Assembly: GCA_946122785.1 (NCBI GenBank)
Contig: CAMGYJ010000011.1
Coordinates: 2,914,001 to 2,978,000, forward strand
DNA length: 64,000 bases
Source of the DNA: Linum tenue
Lineage: Eukaryota; Streptophyta; Magnoliopsida; Malpighiales; Linaceae
Direction of reading: 5' to 3'
Shown: piece after piece, positions 1 to 8,354 of the stretch
How positions within the stretch are numbered: position 1 is the first letter of the stretch
Layout of the letters: every line of letters begins with the position of its first letter
Position numbers and translations under genes: made by a program
Notes under the pieces: model-generated
Databases searched by the model: none
What the model was told of the DNA's origin: nothing
Seen by the model: the letters and a program-made list of their open reading frames with translations, nothing else

Positions 1-57
1 ACTTGTCCCCAGTGTTGGTTGATTGAAATATGTAAAGCTTACCTAGTGTTTGACTTG

Positions 58-98
58 GTTTGCTTGGGGACAAGCAAACGGTTAAGTGTGGGGGAGTT
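58..98 (+). other. Terminal hairpin and polypurine tract of element A
   Basis: A perfect 9-bp stem (arms GTTTGCTTG and CAAGCAAAC, loop GGGA, 58-79) is followed at once by a purine tract, AAGTGTGGGGGAG, which abuts the LTR at 99. The polypurine tract primes plus-strand cDNA in LTR retrotransposons. The same hairpin plus tract recurs at all four 3' LTRs of this family in the window. Confidence 0.85.
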
Positions 99-1438
99 TG
101 ATAGACCGATAATTATACATGTTTTTACCCCTATTCTGAGGCCGTTTGTGACGAGGAATCTCGTGTTTTAAGCCGATTTCACGCTAGGTTGTGTGTTTAT
201 GTCATATTTCAGGTCCCGACGTTGGAATCGAGGCGGAGAAACGAGTTCTGGGTCGAAAGGAGCAAGGTTGGGACGAATAGGGCTGAAGGAGGAAAATACC
301 CGGTCAGGTGGCCAAATACCCGACCGGGTATTAACCAATTTTGGGCGCCCGAGAAGCAGAGAGGGGCCCGGGCACAGCAGTTAAATCCCCGGTCGGGGAT
401 TTTGGTGGTAGACCGGGGATTTTTGCCTTTAGTGGAACGGTGCGTTTCACAATACCCGGTCGGACCATAAAATACCCGACCGGGTATTTTGACCGGGTAT
501 CGCGACCAGGCAGCTGATAAAAGAGGAAGAAGGCCAATTTTCAAAGGGTTCCGAGTTTTTGAGAGAGAAACCGATACCTAGAGAGAGAAAGCGTCGAACC
601 AGAGTTCTCAAGCGCCATAGATCGATCTTCAACACCATTGGAGCCCGTCTTGAGCTTGGAGAAGTGCGATTAAACGTCCAGAAGCAGGAATCCAACTTCA
701 CAGTATGATTTCCGTGTCTGAATCTGCTTTTGCTTCTTTCTCTATGGAGTAGTTTCCCCATTCATCTGGGTATGGAGAACCCTAGATTTGTATGCTAGGC
801 CTGATTGTATGAACCTAAGTACAGTGTTTGTGAATTGATTATATTCGATTGAGGTTTGAATGATTGAATGACTTGAATCCTGATCAAATTCCTGTTGTTT
901 CTGCTTTGACCTGGAATGAGAATATCTGCCTAGGTTGATAGAGTACCCTTAATCGAAGGTGGCGAATTGGTGACTTTAGTCGAGGGGCCAATTCGCTATT
1001 CTGTACCGAAGTCAATTCGGTAGTGGAGGTTTGGTTCATTAGGGCCTCAATCTGTTTACTCCGGTGGAGGTTAGTCGCCCGCTAGAGACTCAGATTGAGA
1101 GGGTCTGGAGACCTTTAGTCGAGACTTCAGGCTAATTGAGAACCTTCCGCAGTATAACTTTCATGAAAACTGAACTTGGCAAATTGCAATCCGACTTAAC
1201 TGCAGTCTAGGGGGAAACCATATCCGGGTGACCTCTCTTGACTTGACAACAAACCGTTTACTTGCTCTGTGTTTTGTTTGCTTGAGTTTCACTAAAAGTT
1301 CACTGCTAAATAACAAGAATTCACCGAGTAGTCATCACATCTAGGACCCGGGTTGACATTAAAACCCGACCCGCTATACTATGCTTTAGGAATTGGTTAT
1401 ACTTGGCCATTTTCTAGGGTGACAGTAGGAGTGAGTCA
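99..1438 (+). repeat. 3' LTR of element A (type 1 LTR)
   Basis: This 1340-bp LTR begins TGATAGACC and ends GAGTCA. It carries the type 1 palindrome cassette (about 290-500, core AATACCCGACCGGGTATT at 315-332 and 471-488), a TATA-like GATAAAAG at 516-523, then a GA-rich leader. It is closely similar to the LTRs of element D. Confidence 0.93.
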
Positions 1439-1439
1439 G

Positions 1440-2045
1440 CTTGTTAATGTTGGTGCATTCACATATCCTGTTGATTTTGTTATCCTGGACATAAATGATG
1501 ATGTGGATGTACCTTTGATTCTGGGTAGACTATTTCTTGCCACCGCCAAGGCATTGATTGATGTGCATGATGGTAAACTGATTCTGCGTGCTGGAAATGA
1601 ACAGGCTACTTTTTCTATGACTGAGTTTGATCAATGTGCTATGATTGCTGTCACACCTGTGCATGCTATTTCTGACCAGGTACACGAGCCTGTCATGTAT
1701 CCTTCTGCACCTCCCATTTTGCAGGACCCCCCTCTCACTCCTTCGCCGCCGCTCCCTCCAGCCTCACCACCGAACAAAAAGCTCAAGGAGGAGTGGCGGC
1801 CGAAGCAGCAGGTTGCTCAGCCTGCACGGAAGAAGGGTAGAGACCACTACGAGATGGTCCCACCCACTGCACCACGACCACCCTGGCCATCCGAGTACTC
1901 ACTCGCCTGCATCTTGCCGGATGGCCAGGTCGAGCTGACCTCTGGTGGTGGTTGCAACCGTCGGGTGCACGGTCACCACCTGAAGCTGTACCTCAAGAGC
2001 GATGTGGATCCGCTCTTGGAGGTACCTGTTCCTGCACCCCGGTGA
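1440..2045 (+). pseudogene. Protease fragment and pol tail of element B
   Basis: The frame opens directly at the junction with element A, inside the retropepsin domain, downstream of the catalytic DLGAS motif seen in C and D. It reads the flap-side segment ending in LGRLFLATAKALID (family consensus GRPF, here GRLF). A proline-rich linker and a C-terminal tail follow, with RRVHGHHLKLYLKSDVDPL near the end. The tail resembles the last residues of plant Ty3 integrases (inference). RT, RNase H and integrase are absent between protease and tail. The frame is open to its stop, but the gene is truncated by the insertion of A. Positions before 1439 belong to the LTR and are not part of this gene. Confidence 0.85.
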
Positions 2046-2090
2046 GTATCCACCATGGGCGTCCAGCTAAAAGACGGTAAAGAAGCGCTT

Positions 2091-2108
2091 GTGGGGAGGC
2101 AACCCCGC
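2091..2108 (+). other. Post-pol hairpin with AGGCAA loop (element B)
   Basis: Arms GTGGGG and CCCCGC pair with one G-T wobble around the loop AGGCAA, 45 bp after the gag-pro stop. C and D have GTGGGG with CCCCAC and the same loop. The motif lies in the stretch AAGCGCTTGTGGGGAGGC, which is typical of the end of pol in plant Athila-like elements. Confidence 0.6.
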
Positions 2109-2338
2109 CATCGTTTTCATTTATTTGTTTTGTTTCGAGTCGGATTGCGATTTGGTTTGGTTTTGGTTTGTTTCCTTTGTTTTGGATGATGTCTTATTGG
2201 GCTGACATTGGACCTAACATATTATGGTTGAGCTCTTCTGTTTCCCTTTAGCTGTGCTGTGTTCCCGACTGGTCCATTTCCAGTCTCCTACAGTCCGTGC
2301 ATACCGGTAACATCGTTCCCCTTTCCTTCCCTCTTCTC

Positions 2339-2379
2339 CATTGAGGGCAATGTCGATCTTAAGTGTGGGGGGGGGGGGG
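2339..2379 (+). other. Internal hairpin plus polypurine-like tract (element B)
   Basis: The arms CATTG and CAATG (2339-2352) are followed by CTTAAGTGTG and a run of G. The TTAAGTGTGGGGG core is the same as the true polypurine tract next to the LTR, here about 930 bp upstream of it. It could be a second priming site; this is inference. Confidence 0.6.
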
Positions 2380-2413
2380 ATGTTTATCTTTTGACTGCAT
2401 TAGATCTGTTTGT

Positions 2414-2467
2414 GTGCTTGGAGCCTAGTCCCCTGTCCAAATTTTTAAATTTGAGGGCTCCAAGTAC
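2414..2467 (+). ncRNA. 54-nt two-stem structured element (element B)
   Basis: The outer stem joins GTGCTTGGAGCC (2414-2425) to GGCTCCAAGTAC (2456-2467), 12 pairs including one G-U. The inner stem is the palindrome AAATTTTTAAATTT (2439-2452). Copies in C and D are the same length and keep the pairing with different bases. It is probably part of the retrotransposon RNA rather than a separate RNA gene. Confidence 0.6.
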
Positions 2468-2926
2468 GTGTTCCTTGCAATTGCCTGCTCAGTATGCTTT
2501 GAATTGACAGTCTCTGTAGTGATTTGCAACCTAGGGAGGTAGTGTAGCACTATGGAGGATGTTGATGCATTTAAGAAGTCTCATTTCTTCTTCATATTGT
2601 GTTGGTTGATTGAGTGAATTAGTGATTTTAGGACCCTTGAATTGTGTGGTGTTGTAGACTCTCTGCCTGTCATGGACTCTTGTATCATGTTTTGAAAATA
2701 ACAGGTGCTCGAAATTGTGCTTTAAAATAACGTCTCCCGTGCGAATAGGGCGAAAGTGTGTAAGGGGAGACGGGAATCCGTTCCCAATTTCCACCTACTA
2801 CCTCCAGCCCCCTTACATGTCTTTCCCCCACACGAGGCTCGAGACAACTGCTCCTGGCATGGCCGGTAAGAGCCGGGCTCCCGCAAAACCTTTGCTAGGT
2901 GGGAGCCCCCGTTTTCTGCAAAAACA

Positions 2927-2997
2927 GGTTGGACCCTTGGAAAAAAAAGACAAAACAGAAAAACAAGCAAAAAGAAGAAAGAAAAGGGGTTCCAACC
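2927..2997 (+). other. Stem with purine-rich loop (element B)
   Basis: The arms GGTTGGACCC (2927-2936) and GGGGTTCCAACC (2986-2997) pair with a small bulge and enclose about 50 nt that is almost entirely A and G. The D copy has a perfect 11-bp stem. A separate hairpin with arms GGGCTCCC and GGGAGCCC lies just upstream (about 2874-2907). Confidence 0.6.
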
Positions 2998-3264
2998 AGT
3001 TTCAAAAAGAAAATCGAGCACCTGGAATTAATGTGAGTCCATGATCTTTGTTTTTGAGAGTCTCTGCATCCACGATTCATTTGTCCTCTGTTCACTATTT
3101 GCCATGATGCCGACTGGAGACTAGCGTTCTCGCCGAAGAGGCTATGAGATGACTTGTGCGTCGGTTGACCTCGTAAGCTGCTAAATGATCTAGGAAGTCC
3201 TCTATCTACGATCGAGGTTGTTTGTTGCTACAGAGGTCTGGAGAGTTGCATTGGTTTGAGATAG

Positions 3265-3305
3265 GTTTGCTTGGGGACAAGCAAACGGTTAAGTGTGGGG
3301 GAGTT
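3265..3305 (+). other. Terminal hairpin and polypurine tract of element B
   Basis: The stem GTTTGCTTG / CAAGCAAAC with loop GGGA occupies 3265-3286. It is followed by AAGTGTGGGGGAG, which abuts the LTR start at 3306. Confidence 0.85.
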
Positions 3306-4734
3306 TGATAGACCGTTAGTTACACATGTTTTTACCCCTGCTCTTACTCCGGTTGAGGTATTGATTCTCGTGTTTTAGGCCGATTTCACGCTAGGTTGTG
3401 CTTGTTTATGATATTTCAGGTCCTAGTACGTGAATGGAGGCTTGGGAGCGAGTTTGGGGTCGATTTGACGAGGATCGGACGCATGGCGAGGTTGTGAGGT
3501 AGTTGCACGGGCACACCCACAACCCGCACGGCCGTGCAAGTGACCAGTTTGGCCGTGCGGGATTGTGCGAGAGCACGCACGGGCAGAGCAGAAAACCCGC
3601 ACGGCCGTGCAAGTGACCAGTTTGGCCGTGCGGGACTGTGCGAGAGCAAACACGGGCACAAGTGAAATCCGCACGGCCGTGCAAAGTGCAATCCTGGCCG
3701 TGCGAGATGGCTGAAGTTCGACTTAATGGTACGCCCCGTTTTGAGCCGCACGGGCAAGATGGTGACCCGCACGGCCGTGCACCCTGGTCGTGCGAGTCGG
3801 GGAATTCTGGTTTTTAAGCAGACTTCAGCCAAAACAGAAGGGGATTCGAGTTTTAGAGAGACAGGACGATTCCTAGAGAGAGAAAGCGACGAACAAGAGT
3901 CTCCAAGTGCCCTAGCTTGATCTTCAACACCATTGGAGCTTGGCTTGAGCTTGGAGAGGTGCCGATTCAACGTCCAGGAGCAGAAATCCATCTTCACAGT
4001 ATGATTTCCGCGTCTGATTCTGCTTTTGCTTCTTTCTCCATGGAGTAGTTCTCCCATTCATCTGGGTGTGGGAAACCCTAGTTCTGTATGTTAGGATTGA
4101 TTGTATGAACCCAAGTACTGTTTCTATGACTTGATTATATTCGATTGAGGTTTGAATGATTGAATGACTTGAATCCTGATCAAATTCCTGTTGTTTCTAC
4201 TTTAACCTAGAATGAGAATATCTGCCTAGGTTAATAGAGTATCCTTGATTGAAGGTGGCGAATTGGTGACTTTAGTCGAGGAGCCAATTCGCTATTCTGT
4301 ACCGAATTCCATTCGGTAGTGGAGGTTTGGTTCGTTAGGGCTTCAATCTGTTTACTCCGGTGGAGGTTAGTCGCCCGCTAGAGACTCAGATTGAGAGGGT
4401 CTAAAGACCTTTAGTCGAGACTTCAGGCTAATTGAGAACCTTCCGCAGTATAACTATCATAGAAATTGAACTTGGTAATTACAATCCGGCTTAACTGCAG
4501 ACTAGGGGGAACCATATCCGGGTGACCTCTCTTAACCTGAAAACAACCGTTTAGTTACTTTGCTTGCTTGTTAGTTTAGATCTTCACTAAAGTTGCATTG
4601 CTAGATAATACGAATTCACTGAGTAGTCATCACATCTAGGACCCGGGTTGACAATAAAACCCAAACCCGCTATACTACGCTTTAGGAAGTGGTTACACTT
4701 GGCCATTTTCTAGAGTGACAGTAGGAGTGAGTCA
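3306..4734 (+). repeat. 3' LTR of element B (type 2 LTR)
   Basis: This 1429-bp LTR begins TGATAGACC and ends GAGTCA. Its last 900 bp or so closely match the type 1 LTRs and its first 100 bp are diverged but alignable. The middle differs: the AATACCCG palindromes are replaced by a GCACGGCCGTGC array (3526-3780). Confidence 0.92.
3526..3820 (+). promoter_or_regulatory. Type 2 palindrome cassette upstream of a TATA-like box
   Basis: The 12-bp perfect palindrome GCACGGCCGTGC occurs at 3526, 3599, 3671 and 3769, with half-site copies (GGCCGTGCGG) between them. The first three are 72-73 bp apart. A TATA-like TTTTTAAG lies just downstream (about 3812-3819), then the GA-rich leader shared with type 1 LTRs. 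A promoter role is inferred from position. Confidence 0.6.
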
Positions 4735-4918
4735 CAAACGTTGCACGCACCCGCGTGTATGTGGTGGTCCATTAATTCCTCCCTCTCCCACAAAAGTGGG
4801 TCACCCCAAGGGGCATGCCCTTAAGAGAGAGGCTCATATTCTTATACACATATCATAAGTGTAAAATTACCATGTGGTAGTCTTTTCCCTTTGAGACTTA
4901 TAGCTTCAAAGATATTCA
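4735..4918 (-). mobile_element. Copia element E, LTR fragment
   Basis: Read on the minus strand, this continues the LTR that begins at 8376 and is interrupted by MULE F. The join is proven by the 9-bp duplication CATTTCCAT on both sides of F. It is cut on the left by insertion of element B at 4734/4735, so the rest of the LTR is outside the window. Confidence 0.75.
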
Positions 4919-5019
4919 CATTTCCATGGGATTTTGCCAATAATAGCACCTATTAAAATAAATTACAAAAATAGCATCCAACCCACAAAATTTACAAAAA
5001 TAGCACCATTTTTATCAAA

Positions 5020-5320
5020 CCGCACCTCCAAGGTGCGTTTTATAACTAAACCGCACCCTCCAGGTGCGTTTTGCGCCACATCAGACTAGGAACCGCACCT
5101 CCAAGGTACGGTCTGTGTTTCCTCAGGAGCGGGCTTGGAGACCGCAGGATCAGGTGGCGATCCAGCGGCAGAACGCACGCCACCTCAGCGATCCGCGCCA
5201 TGGATTGCAGACCGCAGCTGCAGGGAGTGGTCAACGCCTCGGGAACTGCAGACCGCATCGGAAGGGAGCGGTTTCAAGTTGGGAGAAATTACCAGACCGC
5301 CCCTGAATGGTGTGGTCTGA
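5020..5320. repeat. Left subterminal palindrome cluster of MULE F
   Basis: Repeated AACCGCACC(T)CCAAGGTGCG units form short hairpins: CGCACC pairs with GGTGCG across CTCCAA-like spacers. Variants such as GACCGCAGG and AGACCGCA continue to about 5320. The same motif fills the right subterminal region (7970-8300), which suggests transposase binding or hairpin-forming ends (inference). Confidence 0.65.
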
Positions 5321-5324
5321 TGGG

Positions 5325-5332
5325 TATAAATA
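5325..5332 (+). promoter_or_regulatory. TATA box of the plus-strand unit in MULE F
   Basis: TATAAATA is followed by a CT-rich leader (5333-5420) and the reading frame at about 5441-5793. This is typical of a plant promoter, but the transcript itself is not shown. Confidence 0.45.
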
Positions 5333-5440
5333 TCCCCTCCCCCCTCTCATTTCTTCACACCACAACCATTCTTCACTCTTTCTCTCTAGAATTATCTCTC
5401 TAACCCCTCCCCTCCCAAAAGCCTAGGAAATAGTGGTCTG

Positions 5441-5793
5441 TTGGTTGTGGCTAAGTCCGATCTGCCATCAGAAAACATTTCTTTGGTTTTTCCCTCAAAA
5501 CCCGCCGAATTTCTGTCAGACTTTCGCGAAAAAATGGACGAGTGGTTCCAAGGAGAGGGAGTTTATTATGATGAATTTCAAGCGGTATGTACTCATTATT
5601 TTGGTCAATTTTTATTTTTGTTATAAGCTTTTTAATTAATCTATGTACTAACCTTGTTGTTATTCTCTCGTAGGTTGGGGACGACGTGAATATATACAAC
5701 CAACGGTACTATTTGGATGAAGGGCCTATTGATCCAACTGACTTGTACGACCAACCCAACCATCTTTCAAGGGATGTTTGGAACGATCACCCG
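5441..5793 (+). pseudogene. Two-exon reading frame of unknown function in MULE F
   Basis: The frame is open from at least 5441 to 5584, then continues in phase from 5674 to 5793. The intervening GT-AG intron starts GTATGT and ends CTCGTAG, and a second donor, GTACAT, follows at 5794. The peptide includes PAEFLSDFREKMDEWFQGEG and, in exon 2, DDVNIYNQRYYLDEGP. No ATG starts the frame after the TATA box at 5325. I do not recognise the family. It may be a captured host gene fragment, as in pack-MULEs, or a remnant of a second MULE gene. The exon-intron structure argues that it was once a real gene. Confidence 0.45.
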
Positions 5794-5867
5794 GTACATA
5801 CAATTCTTCATCATTTATCTTTCTTTTATTTTGCTAATGTACTTAGTGGAATATAAAATAAATTTGA

Positions 5868-6151
5868 AATAATTTAACCGTATTGGTTGTTTTCAATAAT
5901 TTAATCGAATACATAGCGCCACTTACTTGGACTCTTTATAAAGAGAGGCACGTTTAAGGAAATGGGGTTTTCAGCGATTATCATGATCCTCCCATTTTCT
6001 GGGAAAATCGGGTATTAAAAGATCCTCGGATCCTCCTTTTCTGTAAAAAATGATGCGTTTCTAAGAAGATGTATACCTATTCTAAGAGTCTAACGAGTGT
6101 TGCATTGTATTCGATTAAATTATTTAAAATAACCAATATGATTAAATTACT
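5868..6151. repeat. Inverted-repeat element inside MULE F
   Basis: Arms of about 45 nt (5868-5912 and 6107-6151) are near-perfect reverse complements, sharing the GTATTCGATTAAATTATT end. They enclose about 195 bp without coding signal. It is probably a small MITE nested in F; no target duplication was resolved. Confidence 0.55.
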
Positions 6152-6374
6152 TACCAAACAACCAATACGAATTATGTTTATGTGTACTTAAATGAATTTT
6201 ATTAAATTCAAATGTTTGAATATGTATATTTCTCTTTAAATTATTATTCATTTAGAATTTTATTTATGTCAATTAATTTAGTATGTTTGTTTTTTTTATA
6301 ATATGTATATATCTTGAAAAAACCGCAAATTACTTAAATTTGATTGTTAATAATATAATTATAATAGAAATATG

Positions 6375-6527
6375 GTTGAAATTAAATCATTAATTTTAAT
6401 TAATTTAGTTATAAGACTAAACTGTTACTAATATATCATAAATAATTTTAATAATGGTCGAAATTAAATCATTAATTTTAATTAATTTAGTTATAAGACT
6501 AAACTGGTACTAATATATCATAAATAA
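6375..6527. repeat. Tandem duplication of about 73 bp
   Basis: Two adjacent near-identical AT-rich copies (about 6378-6446 and 6455-6527) share the run from GAAATTAAATCATT to CATAAATAA. They are noncoding and lie just downstream of the mudrA remnant stop on the minus strand. Confidence 0.8.
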
Positions 6528-6565
6528 CGTTGAAATTTTTGCTAGGAGGCATAACAAATACTCCG

Positions 6566-7764
6566 CTACAGGGGTACGACCAACGTGCTCCCATGGAACC
6601 CAGTTATCTTGATAGCCGCATCAACCACTCTGGATTTCAACTGTCGATGGCCTTGGGATGTTATGGATGACACACATGTGTGTGTGTTCAGCGCACGGGA
6701 TATGACCCAATGGCCGTGTGTCTTGCTGTTGATGGCCCGAATCCTAACATTGCATCCCTCGTTATGATTACGGCATCTAACTATGAGCCTTTTCGTGTTG
6801 GAATGAGTTGTGTGCCATTCAAAATGCCGATTCATTGCTTCGGTATCAATGGCGTGCCGCACCTCCTTCTTCGAGCCAAATTGCTGGCCCTTCATAAACC
6901 CAGTGAGTGGACCCCATATTGGAACCTCCGGGGGTTCCATGTCGCTGTCGACCATCCAATTGTCGTCTGGAATGTGATTGTAGTAGGGGACTGGTACACG
7001 GTCATGAGCCACCTCATCATCATTATTTGAGTCTGATCTGGTCCTGAATCATCAGCACCTTCAAGAGGGTCGGAGCTGTCTGCACTGACGTTGTTCTCTC
7101 CTTCTTCATCGGAGGAGTCACTGACTGGTGCTGGCAGGGCATCTTCCATCTGATCCAGCTCATGAAAGGCACCTTCATCAGCTCCATAATGGTAGTTGTG
7201 AAAACTACCACTACCTGACAGGAAGTTGTACTGGGGTTGGTTGGCATGGTCCAGTTGAACTTCTTCTTCATATGACGGGTAAGATTGATGATGACCTTCA
7301 CCTTGCTTTTGGTACTGAAAATAGGAATGAGGATCATGGTAACTTTGGTAGGGATGATCTCCATATAATTCACCTCCACCATGGAAACTAGACGTTTGAC
7401 CGTCTCCAGAATGACCTCCAACGCCTACGACCGGCTCGGTGTAAACGAACATCTTGGCTCTGGAAAGATTGTTGGACCTCAAGAATTCGAGCATGGCATC
7501 TACCTCATCCTGAGTGGTAATGAGATATTTCTCGTGCCACAACGACCCGCCTTCTCTGTTTGGATATCGGTACACAATACGATCAACTCTTCTCGGGTCA
7601 TCCATGCAAGTAACGTTAGTACACATTTGATAGAGGTCTTCAAGCATCGGCCTGGTAGCGACCTATATTTTCTGAAAATTGCCACCGACGTAGGTGACCC
7701 CCTTTCCGCTCTCTTCCGTGTAACCATTCCACCATAATCCAAGCCTGAAGTTTTGGAATGCCAT
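6566..7764 (-). pseudogene. mudrA-like transposase, N-terminal half, broken
   Basis: On the minus strand an ATG at 7764 directly follows an intron acceptor (TTTTTGCAG) and opens a frame with the MULE N-terminal signature FRLGLWWNGYTEES. A TAG at 7663-7665 interrupts it. The frame then runs through an acidic linker (SDSSDEEGENN region) and shifts frame near 7020. It continues through a MuDR-type DNA-binding domain (KGQQFGSKKEVRHAIDTEAM, then CRNHNEGCNVRIRAI) and stops at 6566. The DDE catalytic core that should follow is missing. With one nonsense codon, one frameshift and a deletion, F must depend on a transposase from elsewhere. Family assignment rests on motif recognition. Confidence 0.75.
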
Positions 7765-7937
7765 CTGCAAAAAAACAGTAGTTAAACAAATATCATAAAA
7801 ATCACAATTCACAACAAAAAGTAATACAAAATAAACTTACGAGTTAACGTTAACCGCAAAAACACTAGAGAAATAGGGAGTTACATCAGAAAATTGAAAA
7901 GGGAGAAGGAGAGGTGTGAATAGATTTCCCGGGCTGC

Positions 7938-7945
7938 ATTTTATA
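7938..7945 (-). promoter_or_regulatory. TATA box of the mudrA remnant
   Basis: CCTATAAAATGC on the minus strand lies about 175 bp upstream of the mudrA ATG. A 5'-UTR intron with donor GTAAGTTT and acceptor TTTTTGCAG lies between them. Confidence 0.5.
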
Positions 7946-7969
7946 GGCAAAATCATAAATGAAAACTGC

Positions 7970-8310
7970 ACTTTAGAGGTGCGGTTTTCATCTGCCATGC
8001 AAGCCCACGTCTGTCAATCTGCATCGGAAAATAATTGACACACAAACCACATGGGGGGGGGGGTTGCGGTTTGTGTTGCCAAAACCGCACTTTGAGGGTG
8101 CGGTTTGTTTTGGAGAAGCAAAACCGCATCCCCAAAGTGCGGTTTTGCTAGGTCAGGACTAGACCGCATCTGGGCCATGCGGTTTGGTTAGGTTAGACCT
8201 CAAACCGCATGGCCAAGATGCGGTTTTGGCCCAGAAAGCTAAACCGCACCTTGGGGGTGCGGTTTACATGCAAAACGCACCAGGGGGTGCGGTTTTTAAA
8301 AAATGGTGCT
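7970..8310. repeat. Right subterminal palindrome cluster of MULE F
   Basis: Multiple AAACCGCA(C/T)-type units occur with opposite-strand partners (GTGCGGTTT, ATGCGGTTT), for example around 8090-8170 and 8200-8300. They mirror the left cluster. The number and spacing of units differ between the two ends. Confidence 0.65.
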
Positions 8311-8354
8311 ATTTTTGTAATTTTTTTTAAAGGTGCTATTTCTGGAAAAATCCC

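Larger units (their letters stand above)
1..1438 (+). mobile_element. Athila-like Ty3 element A, 3' end only
   Basis: This is the right end of an Athila-like LTR retrotransposon that starts left of the window. It holds 98 bp of internal 3' noncoding sequence (hairpin plus polypurine tract) followed by a complete 3' LTR. The base after the LTR (1439) continues the protease reading frame of a related element, B, so A is nested inside B. The expected 5-bp target duplication on the right is gcttg (1439-1443); its left partner is outside the window. Confidence 0.9.
1439..4734 (+). mobile_element. Athila-like Ty3 element B, 3' half
   Basis: This is the remainder of an element split by A: protease and tail (1440-2045), 3' noncoding region with hairpins (2046-3305) and a 3' LTR (3306-4734). 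Its 5' half lies left of A, outside the window. The noncoding region closely matches that of element D, but B lacks D's extra ORF module. On the right it is inserted in the LTR of copia element E (sequence resumes at 4735). Confidence 0.88.
4928..8354 (-). mobile_element. Non-autonomous Mutator-like element (MULE) F
   Basis: The element is 3427 bp and flanked by a perfect 9-bp target duplication, CATTTCCAT (4919-4927 and 8355-8363). Its terminal inverted repeats are about 50 bp and imperfect (GGGATTTTGCC at the left; the right end reads GGAAAAATCCC outward), both running into ACAAAAATAGCA. It encodes a broken mudrA N-terminal half on the minus strand and lacks the catalytic transposase core. 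Both ends carry dense short palindromes. It is inserted in the LTR of copia E. Confidence 0.88.

Noticed and set aside
209..544. Open frames across the LTR cassettes (also near 10000, 16250, 19700, 27900)
   Set aside because: They run through LTR palindromes, recur on both strands of every LTR copy and have no domain. GC-rich palindromes simply lack stop codons.
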